This document shows positions 1 through 8,003 of a stretch of DNA of 64,000 nt, piece after piece. Source of the stretch: Staphylococcus sp. MI 10-1553. GTDB taxonomy: Bacteria; Bacillota; Bacilli; Staphylococcales; Staphylococcaceae. The position numbers were made by a program, and so were the translations under genes. Below the pieces are notes generated by a model. That model worked only from the letters and a program-made list of their open reading frames with translations. It was not told the origin of the DNA and did no database searches. The stretch covers positions 1,860,001-1,924,000 of the forward strand of contig NZ_CP048279.1 of assembly GCF_010365305.1 (NCBI RefSeq). The letters are read 5' to 3'. How positions within the stretch are numbered: the stretch's first letter is position 1; every line of letters begins with the position of its first letter.

Positions 1-144
1 AACACCTTCGAATACTTGGATACGCTCACGAGTTCCCTCGATAATACGTACGTGTACACGTAAAGTGTCACCAGGACGGAATGATGGGATATCGTCACGT
101 AATTGTGATTTTGTTACTGCTTCAATTAATTTGTGATTTGTCAT
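1..144 (-). CDS. rplS: 50S ribosomal protein L19, N-terminal part (cut by window edge)
   Basis: The first 48 codons of L19 read leftward from an ATG at 144 and run off the window. The peptide begins [15 protein letters not shown] and continues with [17 protein letters not shown], the typical start of bacterial L19, a 50S protein at the subunit interface. An AAGGAG ribosome binding site lies upstream. It is the last visible gene of the leftward rpsP-rimM-trmD-rplS group, and the 101-base gap after trmD holds a probable L19 leader. Confidence 0.95.
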   Translation of the reverse strand, partial: MTNHKLIEAVTKSQLRDDIPSFRPGDTLRVHVRIIEGTRERIQVFEGV

Positions 145-232
145 GATTAATTCTCTCCTTCAACCTATGTTCTTGCCTCGACAATATATAGCAGCGGATC
201 ATAGTGATATTCGTGTTTCCACACTTAAAATA
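145..232 (-). promoter_or_regulatory. Probable L19 (rplS) mRNA leader
   Basis: The gap between trmD and rplS, read leftward, contains GTGTGGAAACAC-type hairpin sequence followed by CCGCTGC and GAGGCAAGAACA, then the rplS ribosome binding site. Ribosomal L19 leaders are known from Firmicutes just upstream of rplS and are thought to mediate autoregulation by L19. The assignment rests on position and remembered motif likeness; a covariance-model search would be decisive. Confidence 0.5.
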
Positions 233-245
233 TACTAGCATACAT

Positions 246-983
246 TCAGTCGTTTTTCAATGTTCTTTTTAACGATTGAATGAATTTCTGATCTTGATCA
301 GTCAATGGATAATAGTCCAATAAATCAGGACGTTTCAGCCAAGTGCGTGTCAATGACTGCTCATGGCGCCATTGGGCAATTTTCGCATGATCACCAGACA
401 ACAGCACATCAGGTACGGTCATCCCTTTATAATCACTTGGACGCGTATATTGTGGATATTCTAATAAGCCACTCGAAAAAGAATCATCTTCATGTGACAC
501 TTGGTTCCCTAGCACACCAGGAATTAAGCGCACAATCGCATCTGTCATGACCATCGCAGGCAACTCGCCCCCTGTCAGCACATAATCGCCGACAGAAATT
601 TCATCAGTGACTAAATGTTCACGGATACGTTCATCATAACCTTCATAATGGCCACAAATGAAAATGAGATGTTCCGCTTCAGCGAGAGACTCCGCTAACT
701 TTTGATTGAACGGTTGCCCTTGTGGTGTCATCAAAATCACACGTGTGTCATCTGAAACTTCCAAATCTGCCATCGCATTAAAAATCGGCTCAGGCTTCAA
801 TACCATCCCTTGACCGCCACCGTAAGGATAATCATCCACTTGATTGTGTTTATTGTTGGCATAATCGCGAAAATTAATCAATCGCGTCGTTAATGCGTCA
901 TTTTCTCTTGCTCGCTTTAAAATGGATTGATTGAGTACGCCATCAAACATTTCTGGAAAGAGCGTTAAATAGTCGATTTTCAT
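246..983 (-). CDS. trmD: tRNA (guanine-N1)-methyltransferase
   Basis: TrmD methylates N1 of G37 in tRNAs with a G36-G37 sequence, using S-adenosylmethionine, which prevents +1 frameshifting. The 245-residue length is normal. [10 protein letters not shown] (about 111-120) and [14 protein letters not shown] (about 130-143) mark the trefoil-knot SAM site of SPOUT enzymes. Its ATG overlaps the end of rimM by 4 bases, implying translational coupling in the rimM-trmD-rplS operon. Essential housekeeping gene; identity is secure. Confidence 0.97.
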   Translation of the reverse strand: MKIDYLTLFPEMFDGVLNQSILKRARENDALTTRLINFRDYANNKHNQVDDYPYGGGQGMVLKPEPIFNAMADLEVSDDTRVILMTPQGQPFNQKLAESLAEAEHLIFICGHYEGYDERIREHLVTDEISVGDYVLTGGELPAMVMTDAIVRLIPGVLGNQVSHEDDSFSSGLLEYPQYTRPSDYKGMTVPDVLLSGDHAKIAQWRHEQSLTRTWLKRPDLLDYYPLTDQDQKFIQSLKRTLKND

Positions 984-1483
984 TCGTTTAACAACCCTTC
1001 TAATGGCGTAATGACAATACGACGTCCTTCAATGTCCACTTCTTTTACAACATCCGCAATGTATGGAATTAAATGTTCCTTGTCACCTTTAACGACCCAT
1101 ACATCGTTTGCACCTGTTTCAAAAATTTCAGTCACTCGACCAATCGGGCGATCACCATCAAATACTGTACAACCGATAATGTCTGAGTAATAAAACTCAT
1201 GTTCGTCTAATTCAATCGCTTCATGATCACGCTCTTGATAGAGATGTGTCCCTTTCAAATGTTCGATGTCATTAATATTCGTATAGCCTTCAAACGTTAA
1301 CATATGTAACCCTTTATGCATACGATGGGATTTCACCGTTAAAAGGAGCGTTTGACCTTGATATTCTGCTTGTAACACTTCACCAGGTTGAAAGCGAATC
1401 TCTGTAAAATCCGAATGAGACTGTACCTTCACTTCTCCTTTGATACCGTGTGTGTTCACAATTTTACCCACTTCTACTTTCAT
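980..1483 (-). CDS. rimM: 16S rRNA processing protein RimM
   Basis: RimM (167 aa) helps mature the 30S head by binding S19 and the 3' domain of 16S rRNA. The N-terminal [16 protein letters not shown] is the family signature, and the C-terminal half (from about residue 95: [13 protein letters not shown] ... GANDVWVV ... LIPYI) is a PRC barrel. The ATG at 1483 is preceded by AGGAGG. It overlaps trmD by 4 bases. Upstream lies a 320-base gap with its own promoter-like sequence and an attenuator-like hairpin, so rimM-trmD-rplS may be regulated separately from rpsP. Confidence 0.96.
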   Translation of the reverse strand: MKVEVGKIVNTHGIKGEVKVQSHSDFTEIRFQPGEVLQAEYQGQTLLLTVKSHRMHKGLHMLTFEGYTNINDIEHLKGTHLYQERDHEAIELDEHEFYYSDIIGCTVFDGDRPIGRVTEIFETGANDVWVVKGDKEHLIPYIADVVKEVDIEGRRIVITPLEGLLNE

Positions 1484-1499
1484 ATCGTGAGCCTCCTAT

Positions 1500-1613
1500 T
1501 ATCGCTATTTATACAAAAAAGAGATGAGACCGAAGCACCTCTCATCAAGTCACTTCTCGTCTCACCTCATGATTGGTGATTCCATGTATATAGAGTTTCA
1601 AATCATCTCTCAA
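1500..1613 (-). promoter_or_regulatory. Candidate promoter and attenuator leader upstream of rimM
   Basis: Read leftward there is a promoter-like TTGAGA (1613-1608), a 17-base spacer and TATACA (1590-1585). The expected transcript begins with a hairpin TCACC/GGTGA. It then carries two competing 5' arms, GGTGAGAC and GATGAGA (1529-1523 on the plus strand), that can both pair with one 3' arm, GTCTCATC. The second pairing (hairpin 1523-1546) is followed by six U residues, making an intrinsic terminator about 30 bases before the rimM ATG. Mutually exclusive pairing is the architecture of an attenuator; no ligand or trans factor can be named. Confidence 0.5.
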
Positions 1614-1760
1614 CTCGAACTCTAGAAAGGCGACTCGATTTTTAAAACTTGAAATTTACTGTTTTAAAGTCAGTCACTTCTTGCATGACTACTCTTATCG
1701 ACACTGTCATGCACTATCCGCTTGAATCACCGCGATATCAACAAACGTTATCGCTTAAAA

Positions 1761-1788
1761 TCAAATAGGAAAGGTGTCTATCCCTTCC
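1761..1788 (-). terminator. Hairpin downstream of rpsP
   Basis: Read leftward, GGAAGGG and CCTTTCC (1788-1782 and 1774-1768) form a 7-bp stem around a 7-base loop, followed by a U-rich run. It lies just after the rpsP stop and could end or weaken the rpsP transcript before the rimM leader. Confidence 0.5.
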
Positions 1789-1805
1789 CCGTTGATATGC
1801 TTACA

Positions 1806-2081
1806 TTATTTTGCTTTTTTCTGTTCGTCAAAAGTTTTTAAAATACCTTCACGTGATAAAAGGTTGTGAACTGTATCTGTTGGTTTCGCACCGTCTTTTA
1901 ACCATTTAAGTGCTAATTCTGCATCGATTTTAACTTCCGGTGCATTTACCGCTGCTGGGTTGTAAGTACCGATTTGTTCGATGATACGACCGTCACGTGG
2001 TGAACGTGCGTCTGCTACTACGATACGATAGAATGGGTTTCTTTTTGAACCTAAACGTGTTAAACGAATTTTAACTGCCAT
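1806..2081 (-). CDS. rpsP: 30S ribosomal protein S16
   Basis: S16 (91 aa) is a small-subunit assembly protein. [26 protein letters not shown] is an unmistakable S16 start, and the length is normal; the ATG at 2081 has a GGAG site. In other staphylococci ffh lies directly upstream in the same orientation; here an IS110-family element and restriction-modification genes sit upstream instead, so rpsP must rely on a local promoter. A TTGACA at 2220-2215 (leftward) is a candidate -35 box with only a weak -10 beyond it. Confidence 0.97.
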   Translation of the reverse strand: MAVKIRLTRLGSKRNPFYRIVVADARSPRDGRIIEQIGTYNPAAVNAPEVKIDAELALKWLKDGAKPTDTVHNLLSREGILKTFDEQKKAK

Positions 2082-2249
2082 TTATAATTCTCTCCTTTAA
2101 TGTCATAAGTTTTGTTATCTACAAGAAATTATAATAACAGGAACTCATGGTTTTGTAAAGAGAAAATACTTTACCATTTTAAAATTTCTATATCCCAATC
2201 CCTTTCCTACGATTTGTCAAGGGTTCAATAAGTGAAATTGACATTACTG

Positions 2250-3705
2250 AACTAGACCGTCCAATTTTTACTTTTTTGAATAAGGTGTTATGATGTATAT
2301 GATTATGTGGTTTCGTTAGTGTGGTGCTTTCTGATAATCATATAATTTATCATTGACTATCAAGTAGTGAATGGTCTTTAATAAGCGATTGATACTCGCT
2401 ATTACGGCAGTCTTGTGGGGTTTCCCATGAGGCTGCTCTCTTAATTTATAATAATAATCCACAATATGGCTTTGATAATGATTTCTTCCCCTAAGAATGT
2501 TCATAGTGATTAAATACAATAAACGCCTTGCTTTTTTATTTCCTCTTTTATTAATCGTATCTCGACTCTTTGAAGTTCCTGATTGGTAACGTTTAATATC
2601 AATGCCTACAAATGCATTCAGTTGTTTATTTGTTTTGAATTCTCTAATATCTCCAAGTTCCCCAATAAGCAATGTAGCTGTGAGTTCTCCGATGCCAGGA
2701 ATTGAAATAATATTTTCAAACTCAGTTGTATTTTTAGCTAAATCAATCATTTCCTGATTAAATGCTTTCATTTCTTCTATCCCAATAAGCAGTTTGTCGC
2801 ATAAGTATTGGACTTTTTGTAGGAGGAAAGAAGACTTGCGCACATTCGGAAAACTATTATTCTTTATTTCAATTAATTTTTTGGCATACTTGTGCGCTTT
2901 TTTAATTGAAATGCCTTTATCAGTTGAATGAAGTACTTTTTCCACCAATTCATCATGAGTCAAAATACTTACATAATCAGGATGAGGAAATGCTTTAGCT
3001 ATATTTAATGCGATTTTTGAATATCTGTTAGTAAATAACTTTTCTAACCCTGGAAATGTTTGATGTAGTGTTTCGACTAACTCAACTTTGAGACAATTTT
3101 GGTTGATCTCCATTTCTAAGTGAAAGCGCGCACGTTCTCTCAGTTCAAAGTAGATCTCTTCAGGATGACGTTGTACCTTTGAATCTTTCATTCTAAAGGC
3201 AAGAAGTGCGAGTTTATGTGCGTCTGACTTATCTGTTTTCCATGATCTTAACGAATTTGTTTTAAACTTGGCTTCTAGGGGGTTCATTTCTAAGTAATTT
3301 ATTTTGTGAATTTCACAAAAGTGTTTCATACCTCTTGAATAAACACCTGTTGATTCAAAGAGGATAAACAGGGAATCAAGATGCTTGATATAATTTTTAA
3401 GATAACGATAGCCATTTTGATTATTTTGAATGACCAATTCTTTAACGAAAACTTCATCCTTATAATGTGCGACCACACTTTCTGACTTACTGATATCAAT
3501 ACCAAAACAGTTAATAAAAATCATACCTTTCTCTATTGAATTGAGAAGATTTTAACTTTACTTAGCCTTTTTCATTTCATTTTCCTATACACGGTTTCTA
3601 AAACCCAACATACTTCAATCGAATTTCAAAAGGAGAGTAAAGCTGATCAGTTTACATTACGGATTCAAAGATCCAAGGGACTGCGCGATCTACTTCTCTC
3701 TACAA
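2250..3705 (-). mobile_element. IS110-family insertion sequence (ends uncertain)
   Basis: The element must include the transposase at 2316-3524 and noncoding ends. About 190 bases upstream of the transposase (3525 to roughly 3710) are noncoding, the place where IS110-group elements encode their guide (bridge) RNA. The next feature to the right is a terminator starting at 3711, which belongs to the neighbouring gene. Boundaries given are outer limits, not observed ends; comparison with an empty site is required. Confidence 0.55.
2316..3524 (-). CDS. IS110-family transposase
   Basis: A 402-residue DEDD transposase/recombinase of the IS110 family. The N-terminal RuvC-like domain shows D10 (FGIDISKS), E57 (LFESTG) and D98/D101 (KTDKSDAHK). 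The C-terminal Transposase_20 domain has the helix-hairpin-like IPGIGELTA (about 275-283) and QSG with candidate nucleophile Ser315. The reading frame is intact. The ATG at 3524 follows GAAAGG with almost no spacing, so a non-ATG start slightly downstream is possible. IS110 elements have no terminal inverted repeats and make no target duplication, so the ends cannot be placed by eye. Confidence 0.9.
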   Translation of the reverse strand: MIFINCFGIDISKSESVVAHYKDEVFVKELVIQNNQNGYRYLKNYIKHLDSLFILFESTGVYSRGMKHFCEIHKINYLEMNPLEAKFKTNSLRSWKTDKSDAHKLALLAFRMKDSKVQRHPEEIYFELRERARFHLEMEINQNCLKVELVETLHQTFPGLEKLFTNRYSKIALNIAKAFPHPDYVSILTHDELVEKVLHSTDKGISIKKAHKYAKKLIEIKNNSFPNVRKSSFLLQKVQYLCDKLLIGIEEMKAFNQEMIDLAKNTTEFENIISIPGIGELTATLLIGELGDIREFKTNKQLNAFVGIDIKRYQSGTSKSRDTINKRGNKKARRLLYLITMNILRGRNHYQSHIVDYYYKLREQPHGKPHKTAVIASINRLLKTIHYLIVNDKLYDYQKAPH

Positions 3706-3710
3706 CTATA

Positions 3711-3757
3711 AAAAATAGCTGTGAAGAAATCTATCGTCATAAATTTCTTCACAGCTA
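3711..3757 (-). terminator. Strong intrinsic terminator of the 223-aa gene
   Basis: A perfect 15-bp inverted repeat (3716-3730 with 3743-3757, arm TAGCTGTGAAGAAAT) is followed, reading leftward, by a run of six T residues. It lies 62 bases past the stop codon of the gene ending at 3819. Confidence 0.85.
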
Positions 3758-3818
3758 ATCTTAGTATGTTTTTATCGTCCAATACGATCATCCATCTCAC
3801 AATGACATCATACTTTCA

Positions 3819-4490
3819 TCACTTTTGTATGATCTTATGGTCGTCATCAATTGCGTATAAAATTTCATCCATAGGCACTTCAACATACCGAAATTCAACC
3901 TTTTTTACATCAGTGAGATAACGCTCTTGATAGACGTGACAATACTCTGTAACCATTGATTTCCCCATTTGCGTCACATATACAGACAAATCATTGTTCG
4001 CTTGTCTATAACCATTCAACAGTCCTGCCGCAAACAACCGCCTCAAATATTTTTGAAACGATTCCGACACCGTATTCATCTCTTTATGGTTTCTATTAAA
4101 ATATCGAATTTGATAGAACAACAAGCCCATCAGCGCACCATCGTAAATCCCCATTGAATTATCAACATAAATCCTTAAATTTTTCATATTGAGCTTCGTT
4201 AAAATCTTAAGTGTGAAGTAATCTTCGTATTTAAATATATACCAACTACTATGATCTAGGTGTGTTCTGATTTGATCGAGTAAAACTGCTTCTTCCAGTG
4301 TCGTATAAAAAGTTTTATTAGAGAAATACGAATGATTTTTATGGTTACTGATACGAATCGGCATATACGCAAAAGCACCCTTTCGAAACAACACATAAAT
4401 CGAACCATTGGAATCAGACTGCGTTAGCGACAAAATCCACTCATCCTCATGTAAAATACTTTGCAATTGAGACGCAATATCTTCCACCAT
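3819..4490 (-). CDS. Hypothetical protein (223 aa) next to hsdS
   Basis: Not recognised. The start ATG at 4490 has a GGGGGA site 8 bases upstream, and the gene has its own strong terminator, so it looks real. The protein is soluble, rich in Tyr, Asp and Lys, with no signal peptide or membrane segment. The middle (about 125-170: FYQIRYFNRNHKEMN ... YLRRLFAAGLLNGYRQ) reads like helices with a basic face, and could be a winged-helix-like region, but no family can be named. It lies between hsdS and the IS110 element in the same orientation and may belong to the same accessory segment. Confidence 0.7.
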   Translation of the reverse strand: MVEDIASQLQSILHEDEWILSLTQSDSNGSIYVLFRKGAFAYMPIRISNHKNHSYFSNKTFYTTLEEAVLLDQIRTHLDHSSWYIFKYEDYFTLKILTKLNMKNLRIYVDNSMGIYDGALMGLLFYQIRYFNRNHKEMNTVSESFQKYLRRLFAAGLLNGYRQANNDLSVYVTQMGKSMVTEYCHVYQERYLTDVKKVEFRYVEVPMDEILYAIDDDHKIIQK

Positions 4491-4591
4491 TAGACATTCC
4501 CCCTTACTTCACCCTACGACATTGATCCCCTCAATCAATGACACACTTTTTCTTCATTCACTATTGATATTCACAAACATGCATATTGACA

Positions 4592-5809
4592 TTACACAAA
4601 CATCTTTTGGAGTAAGCCCTTTTTACGTTGTTTTAAGCATTCGATTTTTTGGCCTTGTAATTCAATTTGTTGGTCGAGTTTATTGAAGAAATCACCAATC
4701 TTTTGTTGTTCTTCTAATACTGAAGAAGATAATATTGAGATTAAAGATAAATCTTTAGAATTTATTGCTGGATAGTTAGTACCTGTACATTTCACTAAAA
4801 CTTTATTCACAAACGAATTAGTTAATAATAATGTATATAAATAATAATAATGTACTAAAGGTCTTAACTGAGCATATCCTGTAGATACTACAATATCATT
4901 TCGGTTTGATAAATTTATAAAATTATTTTTTTGATATGGTCTAACTGTTTGATAGAAAACATCATGTTTTTTTGCTAACCTTTGTGCTCTAGATGGAGCA
5001 TTTATTTTATTTACTACCTTTAATTGATTAATTTGACCGTTGTTAACACTTTCTAAGTCTATATAATAAAATTTATCAGGCAAATAGTTACTTTTAGGAT
5101 TCAAATCACTAATTTCATGCAAGTATTTGTTTTCCCACTCTGGATAATTTTCCCCATTGTCATCTTTAAATCGAAGTTCTTGGGAGAAAATCTTTTGCAT
5201 ATAACCTTCTTTCTGTTCTTCCAACAAGGCTAATTTTTGTTCTTCTAATTCAATTTGATGGTCGAGTTTACTGAAGAAATCACCTGTTTTTTGTTGTTCT
5301 TCAAATTGAACAGGTATATTAATTTTCAAATTCTTTAAATCACTATTATAAAGGTGAACCACTGTTTTACCTTGTGCAAATCTAGATACATTCCATTTGT
5401 TCACACTGTTTAAAGACAAAGAAATGAATCTACCATCATCTTTTTTAGGAGTTAGAATATTTAAATCTCCACCGATATAAACATCATCATTTACATTTAT
5501 GGCTGATGCCGTAGCAATATCCTCTACTGTTTCTCCAGAAGATGGAATTAAAACCTGGTTATTTCCAGCTTTTTTCAACTTATTTGGATTTACATTTGTT
5601 CTACTTTGAATAGTATTAATAATCGCTCCATATTTTGTATACAGTTCTCCATAAAGAATGCACGGATAGCTCCCATCTTCACTTAAATCTTTCTTACCTA
5701 ATAATTTTCCTTTACTAAAATTTACAAGTGTCTCTAGTCTATTCTCTTCCCACTCACCTTCAAACTCAGGAAATCTTAACTCCGGCACATTTTTATTTGG
5801 ATGAGTCAT
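4592..5809 (-). CDS. hsdS: Type I restriction-modification specificity subunit HsdS
   Basis: HsdS (405 aa) determines the DNA target of a type I enzyme. It starts with the staphylococcal HsdS N-terminus (NVPELRFPEFEGEWEE) and has two target recognition domains (about 25-165 and 225-365). Each is followed by a conserved coiled-coil spacer: EEQQKTGDFFSKLDHQIEL (170-188) and a near copy EEQQKIGDFFNKLDQQIEL near the end. The recognition domains are more AT-rich than the spacers, as usual for exchanged domains. It overlaps hsdM by 17 bases. Both halves look intact, so it should specify a bipartite site. The target cannot be read from sequence. Confidence 0.95.
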   Translation of the reverse strand: MTHPNKNVPELRFPEFEGEWEENRLETLVNFSKGKLLGKKDLSEDGSYPCILYGELYTKYGAIINTIQSRTNVNPNKLKKAGNNQVLIPSSGETVEDIATASAINVNDDVYIGGDLNILTPKKDDGRFISLSLNSVNKWNVSRFAQGKTVVHLYNSDLKNLKINIPVQFEEQQKTGDFFSKLDHQIELEEQKLALLEEQKEGYMQKIFSQELRFKDDNGENYPEWENKYLHEISDLNPKSNYLPDKFYYIDLESVNNGQINQLKVVNKINAPSRAQRLAKKHDVFYQTVRPYQKNNFINLSNRNDIVVSTGYAQLRPLVHYYYLYTLLLTNSFVNKVLVKCTGTNYPAINSKDLSLISILSSSVLEEQQKIGDFFNKLDQQIELQGQKIECLKQRKKGLLQKMFV

Positions 5810-7358
5810 GCTTCAACACTCCCAGTTCTTTCAAATAGCTGTTAATTTCTTGTTCGACTTGCGCGATTTCATTGTCGATATTCACGATGTCTTGTTGAAT
5901 TTGGTCGAGGTCGATGGGTGCTTCCTCTTCAAAAGTGTCGACATATCTCGGAATATTGAGGTTGTAGTCATTGTCTTCAATTTCTTGTAATGTTGCGGCA
6001 TAGCTGTATTTATCGATGGTTGCTCTGTTTTTGTATGTGTCGATGATTTTTTCAACGTGTTCGTCGTTTAAGTGGTTTTGATTTTTACCTTTTTCGAATG
6101 CGTTAGATGCGTCGATGAATAACACGTCGTGGTCTGATTTACGACATTTTTTGAACACTAAAATACACGTCGGAATGCTTGTGCCATAGAAAATATTTGC
6201 CGGTAAGCCAATAACCGCGTCTAAATAATTTTTCTCTTCAATAAGATATTGTCGAATGACACCCTCTGCTGCACCACGGAACAGGACGCCATGTGGTAAT
6301 ACGACTGCCATCGTTCCTTCATCATCTAAATAGTGCACCATATGTTGGATAAAGGCGAAGTCGGCTTTTGATTTCGGTGCGAGTTTGCCGTAACCACTGA
6401 AACGGTCGTCATCATTGAATTTACTATCCGCTGACCATTTCGCACTGTATGGGGGATTGGCTACCACGGCATCGAATTTCTCACCTAAAAAGGCTGGATT
6501 TTCGAGTGTATCGTCGTTTTGAATGTCAAAGTTTTCATAACGGACATCATGCAACAACATGTTCATGCGTGCTAAGTTGTACGTTGTGTTGTTACGTTCT
6601 TGTCCATTATAACGGTACACTTTCGTTTCTTTACCGACACGTAACAGTAAGGAACCTGAACCACATGTGGGATCATATACATTTCTTAATTTATCTTTCC
6701 CTAATGTGACGATTTGCGCTAAAATTTTCGATACTTGTTGTGGCGTATAGAATTCGCCTGCTTTTTTACCTGCACTCGCTGCGAAACGTCCGATTAAATA
6801 TTCGTAGGCGTCCCCTAACATGTCAATTTCCATGTCGCTATGTACAAATGGCAAGTCCGCTAAGTTCACCATCACCTTGCTTAATAATGCCGTACGATCT
6901 TTCACTGTATTACCCAGTCGTGTCGAACTTAAATCCATATCACTAAATAGCCCGATGAAATCTTCTTCACTGTCTTGACCGAGTGTTGACGTTTCAACTT
7001 TGCGAATCGCTTGCGCTAAATGTTCGATATCAAAACGTTGGTTTTCAATTTCCTTCACCATTGTGCTAAACAAATCTTGCGGTTCGATGTAGTAGCCGAC
7101 TGTGTCTAACAATTCACCTTTTAAGTCTTCTCGATATTCTGGATCTGCCCATGCTTCTTCGTATGACAGTGTTTCTCCTGATAAGGCTTCAGCGACTTCT
7201 GCTTCTGCTTTTTCCGATAAGAAACGATAAAAAATGAGCCCTAAAATATAATTACGGAACTCGCTCGCATCCATGTTCCCTCTTAAGTCATTCGCGATAG
7301 ACCACAATTTTTTATGTAATTCCGCTTGTTGTTGGCGCTGTTTTTCTGTAATTGACAT
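5793..7358 (-). CDS. hsdM: Type I restriction-modification methyltransferase HsdM
   Basis: HsdM (521 aa) is the adenine-N6 methyltransferase subunit, forming M2S with HsdS. It has an N-terminal helical domain (about 15-150), FYTPQQVSKIL (203-213), SAM motif DPTCGSGSLL (229-238) and catalytic NPPY (301-304). I place the start at 7358, where GGAGG lies 7 bases upstream; an in-frame upstream extension to 7388 spans that binding site and is unlikely. No hsdR follows or precedes it, as in staphylococcal Sau1-type systems where hsdR is encoded elsewhere. Confidence 0.95.
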   Translation of the reverse strand: MSITEKQRQQQAELHKKLWSIANDLRGNMDASEFRNYILGLIFYRFLSEKAEAEVAEALSGETLSYEEAWADPEYREDLKGELLDTVGYYIEPQDLFSTMVKEIENQRFDIEHLAQAIRKVETSTLGQDSEEDFIGLFSDMDLSSTRLGNTVKDRTALLSKVMVNLADLPFVHSDMEIDMLGDAYEYLIGRFAASAGKKAGEFYTPQQVSKILAQIVTLGKDKLRNVYDPTCGSGSLLLRVGKETKVYRYNGQERNNTTYNLARMNMLLHDVRYENFDIQNDDTLENPAFLGEKFDAVVANPPYSAKWSADSKFNDDDRFSGYGKLAPKSKADFAFIQHMVHYLDDEGTMAVVLPHGVLFRGAAEGVIRQYLIEEKNYLDAVIGLPANIFYGTSIPTCILVFKKCRKSDHDVLFIDASNAFEKGKNQNHLNDEHVEKIIDTYKNRATIDKYSYAATLQEIEDNDYNLNIPRYVDTFEEEAPIDLDQIQQDIVNIDNEIAQVEQEINSYLKELGVLKHDSSK

Positions 7359-7658
7359 TGCTTTTCCTCCATTTAACTCTCTTACCACCTATTATAATAT
7401 ATTAACAAATCGGATAGGTTGAAATTTACGTCTTTTGCGTAAACTTTGCCCGAGAAATTTATGTATCAGTTAAATCAAACGGTGGTCTATTTAAACTTTA
7501 GATTAGTACAAACAAAGAACAAGCCCCTCTCCATCTACCGCTTGGAAAATCAATAATGAGTGAATAGAACGAATGATGGTAAAAATGATGATCCAATTCA
7601 TGTCTCGCTTATTTGATATTTCGGCACGCGAATTTTTAACATTAGGAGACTACACCAA
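7359..7658. other. Gene-free stretch upstream of hsdM
   Basis: No convincing gene. The first 80 bases hold AT-rich promoter-like sequence for hsdM (leftward TTTCAA, 17 bases, TATATT). The remainder to the palindromic repeat shows no open frame with a ribosome binding site and no clear hairpin. Confidence 0.5.
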
Positions 7659-7881
7659 GATTGCTTGAACAACACTCGCTTTCACCACATTTCAGCAAAT
7701 GATTGCCAATCTGGGCGAGACTCCTGAGGGATCAGCTGAACCGGAAAATCCAATTTGGCTTCCATCAAGTGTGTACTTCAATCAAGCCAAATTTAGTTGG
7801 AGGTTCAGCCCCTAGGAAAGCAAGCCCAAGATGGCAATCAATCGCACCCAACCCTAGCAAGCGAGAGCTTGTTCAGCAATC
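7659..7881 (+). repeat. Nested palindromic dispersed repeat, copy 1
   Basis: A 223-base stretch that folds on itself at several levels. The outer arms are GATTGC..TGAACAA..CTCGCTT (7659-7682) and AAGCGAG..TTGTTCA..GCAATC (7859-7881). The second level pairs GATTGCCA (7701-7708) with TGGCAATC (7832-7839), then TCCTGAGGG with CCCCTAGGA and CTGAACC with GGTTCAG. The innermost level pairs CCAATTTGGCTT with AAGCCAAATTTAGTTGG. The GAGACTCCTGAGGGA and CCTAGGAA blocks recur at 43.9-44.2 kb and, on the other strand and diverged, at 25.0-25.2 kb. Noncoding. Confidence 0.75.
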
Positions 7882-7935
7882 AAATATTCACCAAAACTCC
7901 CCCCGTTAATATTCGCAATGTTGAAAATCAAAAAT

Positions 7936-7988
7936 GAAAAAGACGAGCATGAAATACAATCATCACAATTGCATTCCATCCACTCGCC
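7936..7988 (-). terminator. Terminator of the gatCAB operon
   Basis: Read leftward, GGCGAG..ATGGAATGCAAT and ATTGTATTTCAT..CTCGTC form a long imperfect stem (7988 to 7942) followed by a T run. It lies 16 bases after the gatB stop. Confidence 0.8.
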
Positions 7989-8003
7989 TCTATTCAAAAC
8001 AAA

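Noticed and set aside
1500..1805. T-box riboswitch upstream of rimM
   Set aside because: No TGGNACCGCG antiterminator motif or specifier loop; only competing hairpins are present.
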